Under the pieces are notes generated by a model. The model was given only the letters and a program-made list of their open reading frames with translations, was not told the DNA's origin and searched no databases. Below, in pieces: positions 1-12,692 of a DNA stretch of 64,000 nt. Location of the stretch: assembly GCA_027257055.1 (NCBI GenBank), contig JAPVLO010000975.1, positions 1 to 64,000 of the forward strand, given 5' to 3'. The stretch is from Cephalopachus bancanus. Taxonomy: Eukaryota; Chordata; Mammalia; Primates; Tarsiidae. Numbering within the stretch: position 1 is the first letter of the stretch; each line of letters begins with the position of its first letter. A program made the position numbers and the translations under genes.

Positions 1-158
1 AGCCTTTTTCTCCAAAGAGGTCTGGTTCCTTTCATTGGGAAATGGCTCTAGAAATCTACATCTAGGAGGTATGTGTGCTCATTGCTATTGGGGAGTTGTT
101 AGTTATAACCCTTCTCTGCTGACCGAGCAATGTTATATAAATCTATAACATTTATATA
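1..158. other. Unassigned flank
   Basis: No gene or repeat recognised. The last 15 or so bases are the 5' copy of the target-site duplication of the following Alu. Confidence 0.4.
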
Positions 159-482
159 TGCAAACATCTATTTTTTTTTTTTTTTTTTTTTTTTGAGTTG
201 GAGTCTCACTCTGTCGCCCAGACTGGAGTGCAGTGGCCGCTTCCGGCCACCGCAGCCTCGACCTGCTGGGCTCCGGCGATCCTTCCACCTCAGCCTTCCA
301 AGTAGCCGGAATTACAGGCATGCACTACCATGCCCGGCTGATTTTTTGATTTATTGTAGAGATGAGGTCTCGCTGCCCAGGCGGGTCTCGAACCCGCGGG
401 CTCAGGCAATCCACTCACCTCAGCCTCCCAAAGGCACGGGATTACAGGCTGAGCCACCGAGCCCGGCTGCAAACATCTATTT
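159..482 (-). mobile_element. Alu, full length, young-looking
   Basis: A dimeric 7SL-derived Alu in minus orientation, with the oligo-dT head at about 174-194. The body ends at 467 in GAGCCACCGAGCCCGGC. It is flanked by a perfect 15-bp target-site duplication (TGCAAACATCTATTT at 159-173 and 468-482), which marks L1-mediated insertion. The variant AGGCTGAGCCACCGAGC, lacking the usual CATG after GG, recurs in most Alus of this window and points to a lineage-specific subfamily. Open frames across it are not genes. Confidence 0.93.
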
Positions 483-494
483 CTGTTTTAGTTG

Positions 495-779
<285 letters not shown>

Positions 780-1261
780 TCTGTATTAAATAGAACATGA
801 CTTTATCCTGACATCTCCAACTCTAATCCATTACCACAGAGATTGTTCTAGCTTCCTCTCCTTGTTTATCTATAGCCTCCCACTCCATCAGTAAGAAACC
901 TACCTCCCATTATTCATTTAATTAATGGTTCAATTCCAGTATGCACAAATAGCAGATTCAGATTTGTTAATCCATACCGCTGTACCCTCATGAGAAAGAC
1001 TTTTATCAATTAGAGTGCATTGTTTGCATGTAGTTCCTCTGGCCTTTAGTTTTACAATCTCAAGTCCAACATTACTTAGATCAGTAACTTTTTTCCCATA
1101 CCTGCCTCAATGAGGTTGTTTTATACATTTATAACACAGTTTGGGTTTTTCGGTGTGTAACATTCTGTATCCTGTCCTATGATTCCCCAACCTCCTACAT
1201 AATTTTTAAAATTTACATGCATTAAGGAACTTTGTGCTGTAAAGTTATATGGGTTTGGACA
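780..1261. other. Intergenic or GABRQ downstream sequence, no gene
   Basis: No coding signal. A pyrimidine-rich stretch at about 800-900 resembles old L2-type sequence but is too diverged to assign. Confidence 0.4.
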
Positions 1262-1660
1262 AATGCACAGTGTCATTGACTTAGTCCATTTGGGCTTCTA
1301 TAAAGAAAAATACTATAGATGTGGTGTCTTATACATAACAGAATTTAATTCTCATAGTTCTGGAGGCTGAGGAGTCCAGTATCAAGGTGCTGGCAAATTT
1401 TGTGTCTGGTGTGGACCTGCTTCCCAGTTCATAGATAGCTGTCTATATCCTGTGTCATCACATGGAAGAAGCAGCAAGGGATCTCTGTGGGGTCTATTTG
1501 ATAAAGGCACTAACTTCATTCACAAGGGCCCTCCACTCATGATCTGATCACCTCTCAACGCCCTCACCTCCTAATATCATTACCTTAGTTAAAATTTCAA
1601 CATACAAATAGTGTGGGAACACAAACATTCAGATGAAAAGAACCATATATCCACCATTAC
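1262..1660 (+). repeat. Dispersed repeat, related to the copy at 21.46 kb
   Basis: This is the common primate interspersed repeat with the landmarks TTCTGGAGGCTG, GTGTCTGGTG and ACAAACATTCAGAT. A second, diverged copy in the same orientation lies at 21463-21760. I recognise the type but will not name the family without a library search. Confidence 0.65.
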
Positions 1661-1984
1661 AGGATTATCTATAGTAGTTTCACTGCCCTAATAAATCTCC
1701 TGTGGTTGGCCTACAATTCCTTGAGCTACCACCAATGTGTTTTTCATCTCTCTAATTTTGCCTAGTTTTAGGCATGCTGGGCTAGGCTCCCTGCAAAGGA
1801 GGGAAGTTGCTGGACGTAAACATTTCCTGAAGCAAAAGCCTCAGCACTTGAGGCTTGAGAGTTTGACGTGCCAAGCAAGGAGGAGCAGGCAGGCTACTAT
1901 CTCTGGTATCTGATTCCTCTTCTGCCTCTCTGTGCTCATCTCCCCTTCCAGCTTCATTGTGTGCCCTGGAAGCATGCAAAGTGG

Positions 1985-2175
1985 ATTTGGTGCAAGGGTC
2001 TGGAGAAATCTAGCCCTGCCACTTACTTGCCTTGTGACCTTGGACAGTGATCACCTATAAAGGAGTGATGATGATGATCCTGCCTCTTTGTTGTCTGATG
2101 TGTGTGTGAGGGTATAAGCTAAGAAATGTGAAAAGGTCAGAAGCGCTAAGCCTGGGCTCAAGAGGTGCTCAGGGA
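1985..2175 (+). repeat. MIR SINE fragment
   Basis: Contains the MIR core landmark CTGCCACTTACTTGCCTTGT followed by GTGACCTTGGACA and a run of ATG repeats. Typical of an ancient mammalian-wide SINE. It ends just before the GABRQ exon 8 remnant. Confidence 0.75.
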
Positions 2176-2195
2176 AAGCTGATTGTCAGTCAAAC

Positions 2196-2433
2196 CTGCA
2201 AGTTTCTCACCACCACTTCTTGGTAGTGGTAGCTGGCAATGACTATTCAGGGTCTCCTTTGTCATCTATGATGGCACCAAGGTCCTCAGCTATAAAAAAA
2301 TTGTTGATGTAGATATACTCCTGCAAGGACAAGAACACAAAGAGCAAGCACATGAAGATATAGATGTCAATGGCCTTGACATGGGAAATGTGGGGAGCTA
2401 GGCCTGTAAACAACACAGCACAAGTTTAACCTC
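2196..2433 (-). pseudogene. GABRQ: GABRQ exon 8 remnant (TM2-TM3 and start of intracellular loop)
   Basis: Read on the minus strand, the exon encodes a peptide KAIDIYIFMCLLFVFLSLQE, closely matching the TM3 region of the GABA-A theta subunit. After the TM3 segment YIYIN, a second stretch in another frame gives VIASYHYQEVVV, matching the start of the theta intracellular loop. The exon ends CTTGCAG followed by a GT donor (2195-2194). About 20 bases appear missing in the TM2-TM3 linker, one base is lost in the CTCCCC-ACATTTCC stretch (around 2390), and the loop is out of frame with TM3. The channel-lining TM2 is not recoverable in frame. The final exon (long acidic loop and TM4) was not found to the left and may lie outside the window. 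Confidence 0.85.
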
Positions 2434-2559
2434 CTCTGGAGGCTGACGTTCTTGGCAAGCCAGCGCACCAACAGGCCAAGGAAGAAACCCAAGGTCATCT
2501 CTAGGGTGGTGAGGGCCCTAAGCAAACACCTTCAGCCCTCTAGGCATGGGGCTTTGATT

Positions 2560-2650
2560 AAAGTGTTCTCTTTCAAGGGTACCTGCGTAATCAATGTTTG
2601 TATACCTAACCCTGAATTGTACTCCACATCTTTATAATTTAAAAAAAAGT
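2560..2650 (+). mobile_element. L1 3'-end fragment
   Basis: A short 5'-truncated L1 with the 3'-end landmark TATACCTAACCCTGAATTGT and a short A-rich tail. The same 3' end is seen in reverse at about 22.86 and 36.66 kb. Confidence 0.75.
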
Positions 2651-2825
2651 GTTCTTTGTTCCTTCTCTTCCACCCTTAAACTCAGCCTATGCTTCAGTGG
2701 TTCAATGACTTCCCATTGCTCTTAGGGTCAGGTCTCAAACCTCCAGCCATAGCTTCACAACACTTTATGTCTTCAGCCTGAGGATAAAACTGACTTAAAA
2801 AAAAATCTCTTGCCAAATTCCCAAC
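2651..2825 (+). repeat. L2-like fragment
   Basis: TTCAATGACTTCCCATTGCT followed by a diverged body matches the general pattern of L2 3' ends. Old and truncated. Confidence 0.5.
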
Positions 2826-3393
2826 TGTGATGCCTGGGGACATGAGTTTTTATTAACTCTACATAACATGGGTGACTTTCCAACCTGACTCTCCTATAAA
2901 GAAGGAAATCAAAATAATATATGATGCTGTAAAGGCATCTCTTAGGGATATTTTCATCTGTATAGGATCCCCTTTCCCAGGGGTCCACAGAGGAGCTGAT
3001 ATTTGCTATTTTCTTTCAGGGTTGCCATCTATGTCACTTCATTTACATATTAATAAACTTCCTCTCCATACCCCTTATATCAACAGCCACATTTCCTTTA
3101 CTGATTTCAAAATTCCTTAGAGCAAATCTTTGAATCCACTTATGACCTGCAAGCCCACAACCGGAGATATTCTACCTTTTCAGGACAAACCAATGTAAAG
3201 CTCACATGTACTGATTTATGGTTTGTTATAACTTCTGTCTTCCTTAGATGTATGTAACCAAGGTGCAATTCAACCACCAAGGGCACGTGTTTTCAGGCCC
3301 TCCTGGGATAGTGTCATGGGTCTAGGTCACTCATATTTGGCTCAGAAAAATCATTCTTGAACATTTTACAGAGTTTGCCATTTTTCATCAACA
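2826..3393 (+). mobile_element. 5' LTR of provirus in GABRQ intron 7
   Basis: About 568 bp beginning TGTG and ending AACA. It is homologous throughout to the LTR at 13991-14582 in the same orientation. Landmarks shared by both are GGTCCACAGAG, CAATGTAAAGCTCACATGTA and GGTCTAGGTCACTCA. Immediately after it the sequence ATTGGTGCCCCAGG looks like a primer-binding site, so I read 2826 as the upstream LTR. The provirus is sense to this strand and antisense to GABRQ. Confidence 0.8.
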
Positions 3394-3986
3394 TAATTGG
3401 TGCCCCAGGTGTTAGGACCTCAGAGGAGACGCAGGATCCCTGAAGCAGTCACTCAAACCCAGAACTGAGGAACCGGCAGTGACCGATTAAAACTCAAGTT
3501 CAAACTTCTCCTTGCATGAACTTGGCAAGTCCTCCTGAGCCCCAGACCTCCCACTTGGGCTGATGCCCCTTTGTTTTATTCTGAACTTGTCTTTTAATAG
3601 GAAACTGCTTTTTTGTGGATCCTAATTTTGATTTCCAAGGCGCATTCCAAAGGATCTTCTCCATTCTCTTAAAATTAATCTAAATCGACTCATCTGTGTA
3701 TCTTCCAAAAATGAGAAAAACAAGGAGAATAACCCCTTTCAGGAACCCTCATTGGTTTTTTGGTGCCTCGACTTGCAAGTATTTGTGAGAATGGAAAATT
3801 TCAAGAGCATGCCTAGTTTTCTGGTACTTCAGGTGATTACATATTATGGTCTGTTCTTTTGCACATTTTAAAAGTTACAGGCAAATTATACCAAAAGAAA
3901 TTCAGAGCTCAAAGGTCTACCTGCAATTATACAGTTTAAGTATAAACTCTCTTAAGTTGTCTCCCTTTTTCTATTTTTTCTATCCT
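3394..3986 (+). mobile_element. ERV leader and degraded gag region
   Basis: Internal sequence of the provirus following its putative primer-binding site (about 3396-3413). No long reading frame survives. Bases 3713-3775 serve as the source of a perfect inverted copy at 4081-4143. Confidence 0.55.
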
Positions 3987-4350
3987 TTTTTTTTTTTTAG
4001 TTGGAGTCTCACTCCTTCGCTCAGGCTGGAGTGCAATGGCGCGCACACTCGTGGTCACCCCAGCGTCAACCTTCTGGGCTCAAGTCGAGGCACCAAAAAA
4101 CCAATGAGGGTTCCTGAAAGGGGTTATTCTCCTTGTTTTTCTCTGGGCTCCAGTAATCCTTCCACCTCAGCTTTCCGAGTAGCCAGAACTACAGACACGC
4201 GCTACCACACTCAGTTATTTTTTAATTTTATTGTAGGGATGAGGTCTCGCCAAGTTGCCCAGGCTGGTCTCAAACATGTGGGCTCAGGCAATCCACTCAC
4301 CTCGGCCTCCCAAAGTGCTGGAATTACAGGCTGAGCTACCAAGTCCAGCC
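3987..4350 (-). mobile_element. Alu carrying a 63-bp templated insertion
   Basis: An Alu in minus orientation inserted in the provirus. Between CTGGGCTC (4073-4080) and its repeat CTGGGCTC (4142-4149) lies a segment with no counterpart in other Alus. That segment (4081-4143) is the exact reverse complement of 3713-3775. The 8-bp repeat at the edges resembles a small duplication formed during repair. Confidence 0.88.
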
Positions 4351-5731
4351 TATTTTTTCTTTTTTGTTTTAGTTCTGCTGGTGCTTTTCTACTGATGTTG
4401 AGGCAAAACCTACTGTTTGGTTCCAATTGTTTTTGTTTTTTGTAAACTGACAAGTATGTATTGTTAACATATGTTTACAGTTCCAAAGAAAAAGTTATAG
4501 AACTTTTATTTACTTATATGTATGTGACTAGAAGTCACAGGGAGGAGAACCCAGAAAACTGTTTTGCTGGCCAAGATGTAAAAATTTCTTAACAGCCAGG
4601 CACTGGATTCTCTCTCTATGCAATCTAGTAAGAGGATGGTAAGAATCACTGTTTGTCTCATCTGCAAGGTCTTGATTAATGAGAAAAGAGGGAGATTTAC
4701 GTGACCAGTGTAGGGGTATTGTGACTCTGGTGTACTTCTGGTATTTTGTGATATAAATATTCATATTGTTTGATCTCTTTTTCTCTCAGAAATAACTTTT
4801 TGTTGCCTTTTTAACTTGTCTTTATGTTTCTATGTCCTTCTGTCATAAAGAGGAGTACCACAGGGTAGAACATGGGCCTAAAAACCCTATGAGTCTGCTG
4901 TTTGAGCTAGTCCTGTCAACCAGTCATATTTGCATTTCTGTCTAGACCAACATCTATTAAGACAAACTTGGCTGTCAGTCTGGGTGGAGGGGAGGGATAG
5001 ATGAGATTTCCTCTTGTTTTGTATTTATGTCCTTGAGAGCTTGACTTTGTGACCATGAGGGGATGCTTTATCTTGGTCTACACTATCTGAAGGGCATAAA
5101 TTTTCAGGTTCACATCAGATGACCTCTCTGAAAAGACTAGGAGTTCGAGACATGTAAGATTTTAAGCAGGAGACTTTTTTGTTCTGAAAATGTCAAGCTC
5201 TTAGGTGAGTTTTGTTATCAAGGGTCCCATCCCTATGTGACTTTTGTGGTCTTTTGCCATCTTAAGTCTACTTATGAGAGTGAATTTTTGAGGATTATGA
5301 AGATTGCCTTCTCTATATCCTCTCCAGGAAGACACCTTACATATTATATGGTAGGAAAACCTGGAAAATTACCACCTGAGCTTTTAAATAGCTTTGTGGA
5401 TTGAGTTGCTGTTAGAAGTAAGTACACCACTAAAAATTAAAAAAAAAGTTAAAGATCTCTTATTCTAAACAATTGATGAAATAAATACTTTAAAAAAAGA
5501 CAAAATGGTGTCACAGCTAGCCTTAAGAATTCTCTTCCTGTTGGATTTATATTAAATGTTCACCTTGTGTACTGGTGAGTTTTTCCCATTTAACCCTGGT
5601 TAAGGCACTTGGGAGAATACCTTTGGAAAATATTTTTTAAAGCCATAAATATAGCTGTTTGTCCCAGCTAAAAAGAATTTTTTTAGAACTCTATAATTAA
5701 AAGTCAGCATAATTAAAAGCTAATATCCAAG

Positions 5732-5767
<36 letters not shown>

Positions 5768-6245
5768 TGCTTTTTCTTTTTTGGATCCTATTGGGAATTT
5801 TCTTTAGTCAACTAAATTTTGTCTGTGTCTCAATTTGCTTTTATATGTCGCTCCTTCCTCTTGCCACCTTCAACGCCCACATGTGGGGGTATAAAATAAT
5901 TACTAACAGCTTAGGATTTCTTAAGGAAAACAAAAAAGGCACCACAGACTGACTCCTTTTTGGGAGGAACCACTGTTTTTCTTTATGGAGCCCCAAGTGT
6001 TGTAAGCAGACACATTCCACTCAAGACTAAAGCCCTGCTTCCTTTTGCACTGAATTAAATTCATAAGCCATACCTTTGTTTAAAATCCTTTTTCTGGCCA
6101 TTTTAACTGAACTTTTATTTACACAATTTTATTTTAAACAAATTATGATATAATATTTAAGACTGACGTCTTAACTGTGCTTTTAAAATATAAATCCACT
6201 ATCTTTTTTACCTAAGAATTGTGCTTTTAGAAACACAAACTTAAG
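4351..6245 (+). mobile_element. ERV internal region, degraded
   Basis: Sequence between the Alu and the inserted L1, within the proviral LTRs. No intact gag or pol frame was recognised. A (CA)n run occupies 5734-5765. The 61-residue hydrophobic open frame after it (5767-5952) has no recognised family. Confidence 0.45.
5734..5765. repeat. (CA)n microsatellite
   Basis: About sixteen uninterrupted CA units, a likely polymorphic marker. Confidence 0.95.
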
Positions 6246-9200
6246 GCTTCCAACAAGATGGTGACAGAGTCGGTTGGAGTGCATTAGTCTGCGCATAAAT
6301 GAGTGGGTACAGGGAAGACTGAGCGTGCAAGTGCGTTAGCAATGGGTGTGCCAGTGTCTGACTGAGTGGGGACAGGTGGCCTGAGTTCTCCTGCTAAGGT
6401 GGCTGCCCCACGTGGCAACTCGGTTCCCAGTGCAATCCACAGCCCAGAGGCAGGCACCATCTCAACGACCAAATCTGGAAGAAAGTGGGGAGAAACAACT
6501 GTTGCTGGCACCAGTCGCCAATTGCCAGTTGCCACTACATCCCTCGGCACCAGATCACACATCAGCAGCAGAAACCACGGAGAAAATGCACCAGAGAAAC
6601 TAGCTGCCAGTGGAGGATGGAATGTAGGGAGATCCCTACCGCATTTGTCCTGGTACCCAAGCAAAGACAGGCTCCAGCTTGCCTATGTGAACAGCAAAGA
6701 GACAACCTGAGACCGAGGGGGTGGACCCAGCACCTCTCAGAGGCAGATCGTTGCCAACCCAAAGAGAGTACCTCAGATGCAATATCCCCAGAGGGACAGA
6801 CCTGCTGAGGAGATCTAGGTGCCCAATCTCCTTAGCTGAAACATTTGCAACCAGAGATGAAGAACCCACCCCACAGCAGATGAGTGGTGGTGAGTTTTAA
6901 GTGTTGGGATCACAGGTGTGAGCCACCAACCCCAGCCTGCCCAGCTCCCTTTTTCTAGTGATTCACAAGACATATGAGCCAGGCGGGGAGTACCCTGATC
7001 AGCACACATGGAGAGCTGAACACAGGTGGATCAGTTGGGGGCAATCCACATCCTCCTCCTCCACCTCACAGTGAGCAGGGGTCAGATCTAGAGGTCAGAA
7101 CGTTCTCCCCTTTGCAGTGACTCAAGAGTCGAGGGTTAGCCTACACGAAACTCACAGCTTCAGAAACTACCACAAGAGGGCGCTCAAGGTCTACATTAGA
7201 TTTTTTTCATTTGTTCGCTTGTTTTACTCCTACTTTTACCACACAGGGGCATATATGAGTGTGAACATTTCCTCATATTGCCGATTTTAGGCAATGTTTC
7301 CTCCTTTTTTTCTATTCTTCACCGTTTTGTTTGTCTATCTGTTTGTTGATTTGTTTCTCCTTCTCTTCTTCGTTCTCTTCATCGTCCTTTATTCTCCCTG
7401 CTCTCTTTCTTAGTTCCTTTCTTTTCCCTTGTGTTATTTTGTACCCAGGGGACATACATACATACCCATTTCCTGGACATACTGTAAGATGATGGGAAGT
7501 GGGTCCCTGGGGTCCCACAGCTCAGTCACTGAACATCGTGATTTGCAGGCAGCTTTCAAATCCTAGCACTCCCAAACAAAACTTATTCAAATCTTCAAAG
7601 CTGCAAAAGAACAGCATAGCTCTTCATCTTCAATCTGGCTTCAAAATTGACCAAATCCAGAGGAAGAATAGGGACTGAGCAAAAAGAAGTGAAAACAACT
7701 CCCTCTCTCACTGAGCAACGGAAGTAAAGAGCAAAAGACAAATTCATCACAAATGAAGAGAAATAAAAGAAAAATATAGGTACCACACAAAATCCAAAAA
7801 GGATAGTGCAGGAGAATACAGACTCTGGAACTCAAACAATGAAGAGTACCCCGATTGACTGGTCTCAGATCACAAATGCAGATATCAAGTAATGGTTGGA
7901 AAAGATGAATAAGAACCAAAAAGGGCAAGAAGAAAACATGAAAGAATTAATTAACAAGATATAAGCTATAAAGAATACATTAAATGAAATTAAGAAACTG
8001 ACAAGCATGGAAAGCAGAATCAACCAGGCAGAAGAATCTCAGAGCTTGACGACCAAAATATGGAGCTAACCCGAACTGCTAAAAACACAGAACAGAACCT
8101 TAAAAGACAGAAGAAAGCCTTCAAGAGATGTGTGATTATATTAAGAGACAGAACTTATGACTGATCGGTATCCCTGAAGTAGAAAAGAAGAATGAGAGCA
8201 GCCTGGAACAAACATCCCAAGAGGTCATTCTAGAAAACTCTGCATCTCATCAGAGACACAACCATCCAAATACAAGAGACTCAGAGAACCCTTGCAAGGC
8301 AACGATTGAGAAGACCAAATCCTAGACACAGAGTAATTTGCTTACACAAGGTAGGTATAAAAGAAAAAATCCCAAAGGCAGTGAGAGAGAAAGGTCAGAC
8401 TACCTACCAGGAAAGGTCAATTAGAATGGTGGCAAACTTATCTACAGAAACACTACAGGCTAGAAGAGACTCAAGCCAAATTTTCAGTCTTCACAGATAA
8501 ACAATTCCATCCAAGAATTTTCTATAAGCTGAGCTAAGTTTCATCAACAAGGAGAATTAAGATCCTTCCCAGACATTCAATCCCTAAGAGTCTATGCTGC
8601 CTCTAGACCAACTCTACAAGAGACACTTAAGAAGGTACTAAGCACAGAAGAAAGGAAAAAAAGAACAACCTCACTCTTCCCCCAAATGCAGGAAAACAGA
8701 GAACAAATATAGCATGCATCATGACTGCAAAATAAAAACACACATATATATCAACCCCCAAAACAAAACCAACCAACCAACAAACAACAACAACAACAAC
8801 AACAAAATCTCTATAAGGACCTCATGACAGGGATAAACTCACACATCTCAATAGTCAGCCTGAACATGAATGGACTAAATGCACCACTGAAAAAACTTAA
8901 AATGGTAAACTGGATTAAAAAAAGCCACAACCCATCAATATTACTGTCTACAAGAGACACATCTCACCAGAATGGACACTCATAGACTCACAGTTAGAGA
9001 ATGGAAAACAAATTTTCAGGTAAATGGAACACAAAAGTGAGCAGGAGTCATGATCTTAATATCAGACAAAATAACATTTAAGCTATCAAAAAGTTAAAAA
9101 GATACAGAAGGACACTACATAATGATAAAAAGTTCAAACTATCAACAAGAAAAATCCATCTTAAATATATATGCATTCAACACAGGAGCACCAGCTTCTA

Positions 9201-11087
9201 TAAAAACAACTACGAAGTAAACTAAAAAAGTATATCAACTTGAACACTATCATATCTGAGGACTTAAATACCCTACTAACAACCCTAGATAGATCTTTGA
9301 GGTAAAAAAATCAATAAGGAGATCCTCAACATGATGCTTGATCACATTGACCTAGTAGATACCTACAGGACACTCAACCCAACAACCATGGAATATACAT
9401 TCTACTCATCACCACATGGAACATACTCCAAGATCAACCACATCCTTGGTCATAAATCAAGCATAAAAATTTTTTGATAAGATTGAAATACTGCCATGCA
9501 CCTTCTCAGACCACAGTGGAGTAAAAATAAATATCAACACCAACAAAATTAGCCAAAAACCCATGAAGGCATGGACATTAACCAACATGATGCTGAACAA
9601 CTTGTGGGTCAACACAGAAATCAAAACAGAAATTAAAAAATTCCTGGAAACAAACGAAAATAAAGATACATCTTACCAAAAGCTCTGTGATACCATGAAA
9701 ACAGTACTATGAGGAGAATTTATGTTTCTACGAACATACATCAAGAAAATAGAAAGAGAACACATCAACTAAGGGAGCTGGAAAGACAAGACCACCAAAA
9801 CCCTAACTTCATCAGAAGAATCCAGATCACCAAAGTAAAAGTCAAAATATGGGACATAGAACACAAAAATATCATACAAAAATATCAATGAAACAAAAAG
9901 GTGGTTCTTTGAAAGGATAAACAAGATTGACGGACCCTAGACTAACCAAGAAAAAGAGAGAAAATGCCCAAATAAATACAATCAGAAAGAAAAAGGTCAA
10001 ATCACAACTGACCCCAAAGAAATACAAAAGATTATCAGAGATTACTATGCACACCTGTATGTAAACAAACTCAAAAACCTAAAGGAAATGGAGGACTTTC
10101 TGACGTCACAAAACCTCCCAAGGTTGAAACAAGAAAAAATTGAAACCCTAAATAGACAAATAACAACCCAGGAAATTGACTCTGTCATTAGAAAACTACC
10201 TACAAAAAAATGCCCTGAATCAGATGACTTTCCAGCAGAATTCTATAAAACATACAAGGAGAAGCGGATACCAATCTTTTTGGAAGTATTCCGGGCAGTT
10301 GAGAAAGATGGCACTCTCCCCACATCATTTTACGAAGTTAACATGACACCGATACCCAAACCAGGTAAAGAGCCAACAAAGAAAGAGAACTACAGGCCAA
10401 TATTCTTGATGAACATAGATGCAAAAATTCTCAAAAAGATTCTAGCAAATCATATCCAACAACACATTTCAAAAATCATCCACCATGACCAAATGGGCTT
10501 TATACCTGGGGTGCAAGGCTGGTTCAACATCTTGCAAGACCGTAAATGCAATTAAATACCTCAATTGACATAAAAACAGGAACCACATGATTATATCATT
10601 AGACACAGAAAAAGCTTTCAATTATATCCAGCAGTCCTTCTTGATAAAAACCCTTGAACACCTAGGCATAGAGGGAACATACTTCAAAATAGTAACAGCC
10701 ATCTATGATAAACTCACAGCCAACATATTGCTGAATGGACAGAAACTGGAAGCATTTCCCCTGAAAACCAGAATAAGACAAGGCTGCCCACTCTCACCCT
10801 TCCTGTTCAGCATAGTGCTAGGCGTCCTAGCTAGAGAAATCAGACAAGAGAATGAAATGAAGGATATTCGGTTAGGAAAAGAGGAAGGCAAGTTATCCTT
10901 CTTCATGGATGATATGATCCTATGTCTTGAAAATCCCAGAGAATCTGTCAAAAACCTCCTTGCATTGATAAAGGACTTTGGCAAAGTCTCAGGGTACAAA
11001 ATAAATGTGCAAAAGACAGTCGCATTCTTATACACCAACAACAAACAGGCAGAGAACCAAATAAAAAGCACAATCCCATTCACAGTA

Positions 11088-11128
<41 letters not shown>

Positions 11129-11160
11129 AATATATTGGCACCTTCCTGACTAGAGAGGTC
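6246..11160 (+). mobile_element. Long L1 element, 3' truncated, inside the provirus
   Basis: The element starts GGCTTCCAACAAGATGG (5' UTR), with a 5' UTR of about 1.6 kb, ORF1 remnants at about 7.86-8.66 kb and ORF2 from about 8.84 kb. The endonuclease part is broken by several stops. The reverse-transcriptase part stays open as two frames (10088-10555 and 10587-11153). The second carries the RT active-site motif in the form FMDD rather than the usual L1 FADD. Homology stops near 11160, just after a (CA)n run, so the C-terminal part of ORF2, the 3' UTR and the tail are missing. Not mobile. Confidence 0.93.
11090..11126. repeat. (CA)n microsatellite inside L1 ORF2
   Basis: An ACACAC run replacing the sequence CACAATAGCCACAAAAAATG seen at the matching place in the L1 copy at 24.33 kb. 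It probably grew from a short CA seed in the L1. Confidence 0.9.
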
Positions 11161-11189
11161 CCTGAACATTTATCGTAATACTATAAATA

Positions 11190-11245
11190 CTCACTTCAGC
11201 CTCTCAAAGTACTAGGATTACAGGGGTGAGCCACCATTCCCAGTT
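11190..11245 (-). mobile_element. Alu fragment
   Basis: About 55 bp of an Alu end, with GGATTACAGGGGTGAGCCAC, abutting the point where the L1 stops. Confidence 0.7.
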
Positions 11246-12368
11246 TGAAATAATTTTTATGACATTTGTTTAAAGCATTGCTGATTCCTTTTGTTTTTCA
11301 GAGTCAAGAAATTTGAGTGTTTTTTTTAAAATATTTACAGCTTTTAACAATTGAGTAAAGTATGCTCTTATAAACAAAATTTGAAGCATATTTCTTTTTC
11401 TTTACTTGATTTCTCCAGAATTTGGAAAAGATTTGTGAGCATTGATTTATGGCAATATAGTTATTTGCATAAGTGCAATGAAAATCTCTTTTTTGTATAA
11501 GGACATGATTGGAGATACATGATTGGAGATACATGATTGGCGATAAGGACATGATTGGAGATACTTTAGCAAAGCTTTGACTAGAATAACATTTCAAATA
11601 TGAGCAGGCTTCCTTGAGGAATTGAGGTTGAGATCTCTAAAGAACTGATTAAAAAAATAATAAAACTTCTTGGAAAGATAGCCTCGCACCCTATTCAGCT
11701 CCTTTACAAGGCTCCTGACCTGCAGTGAAGAAAGGTCACTCTCTGACAGGCCCAGAAACCTCAAGTTATTCTAGGACCTCAAGGAGAAGTACTCACCCAA
11801 TTCATACAGGTATTTTTCAGGCACACACAAAAATACTTGGCTGGATTCTAGATGCTTTAACCAAGATCTAATCTGAGACTCCTTATGGAAAAGTAAGTTT
11901 CAATAAAGTCAATTTAAAAATAAACCTAGTGCTAAATAATTATCTTTGCTGCACTTTATGCATATAATTAGGCAAAGTATAATAAGACTAAAACTTATTT
12001 TGCAAATAAATTGGTCCTAATATGATCTGTCTTTGGTAGAAATGGAAGACTGGACAGAGAAAATTATGTTTCCAAAGGAACTATAGTACATCTGTTATTA
12101 GATTGTCTTGTTTATTATTTTTGAGCTTTTATTATTTTTTACAATTTGGACAGAATCCTGAATTATTTCTGTGCTACAAATCTCCAAGGTAACGTTTTCA
12201 ACATTTTCTTCCTTATTTCTGACTTGGACTCAATAAAAGTGCTACTACCTTCTTCCCGAGACCCTGTAAGCTAAGGCATACATTCTGTGACACAGGTGAG
12301 AAAAACTTGTCAAATTATGGCTGTCTTCTTCCTCTTGAACCAAAGATGCTTTGAGGATTCTCATCTGG
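11246..12368 (+). mobile_element. ERV 3' internal region, homologous to 36.29-37.6 kb
   Basis: Collinear with part of the second provirus (from about 36.29 kb). Shared landmarks include TTTTCAGAGTCAA, AGTAAAGTATG and AATAAATTGGTCC. It is the sequence expected around env or between env and the 3' LTR, but no env frame is readable. It contains a short tandem repeat at 11503-11562. Confidence 0.65.
11503..11562. repeat. 14-bp minisatellite, about four copies
   Basis: ACATGATTGGAGAT repeated with one variant copy (ACATGATTGGCGAT) and a 4-base spacer. Absent from the homologous ERV stretch near 36.5 kb, which has a single corresponding segment, so it expanded locally. Confidence 0.85.
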
Positions 12369-12692
12369 CTGGGCATGGTGGCTCACACCCATAATCCCAA
12401 CACTGGGGGAGGCGGAGGTGAGGGGATTTCCTGAGCCCAGGGGTTCAAGATCAGCCTTGGCAACTTAACTTGGCAAGACCTCCTCTTTACAATAAATAAA
12501 AACAAAATTAGTTGGGCGTGGTGGCACATGCCTGTAGTCCAGCTACATGGAAGTCTGAGGTGGAAGGATCGCTTGAGCCCAGCAGGTCAAGGCCCTGATA
12601 ACCATGAACGTGCTGCTGCAATCCAGCTTGTGTGATAGAGTGAAATTCTGACTCAAAAAAGCAAAAAGCAAAAAACAAAACAAAAAAAATCT
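12366..12692 (+). mobile_element. Alu
   Basis: Plus-orientation dimeric Alu from GCTGGGCATGGTGGCTCACA to an A-rich tail of AAAC/AAAA repeats at about 12655-12690. Diverged and older than the minus copies with perfect target duplications. Confidence 0.9.
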
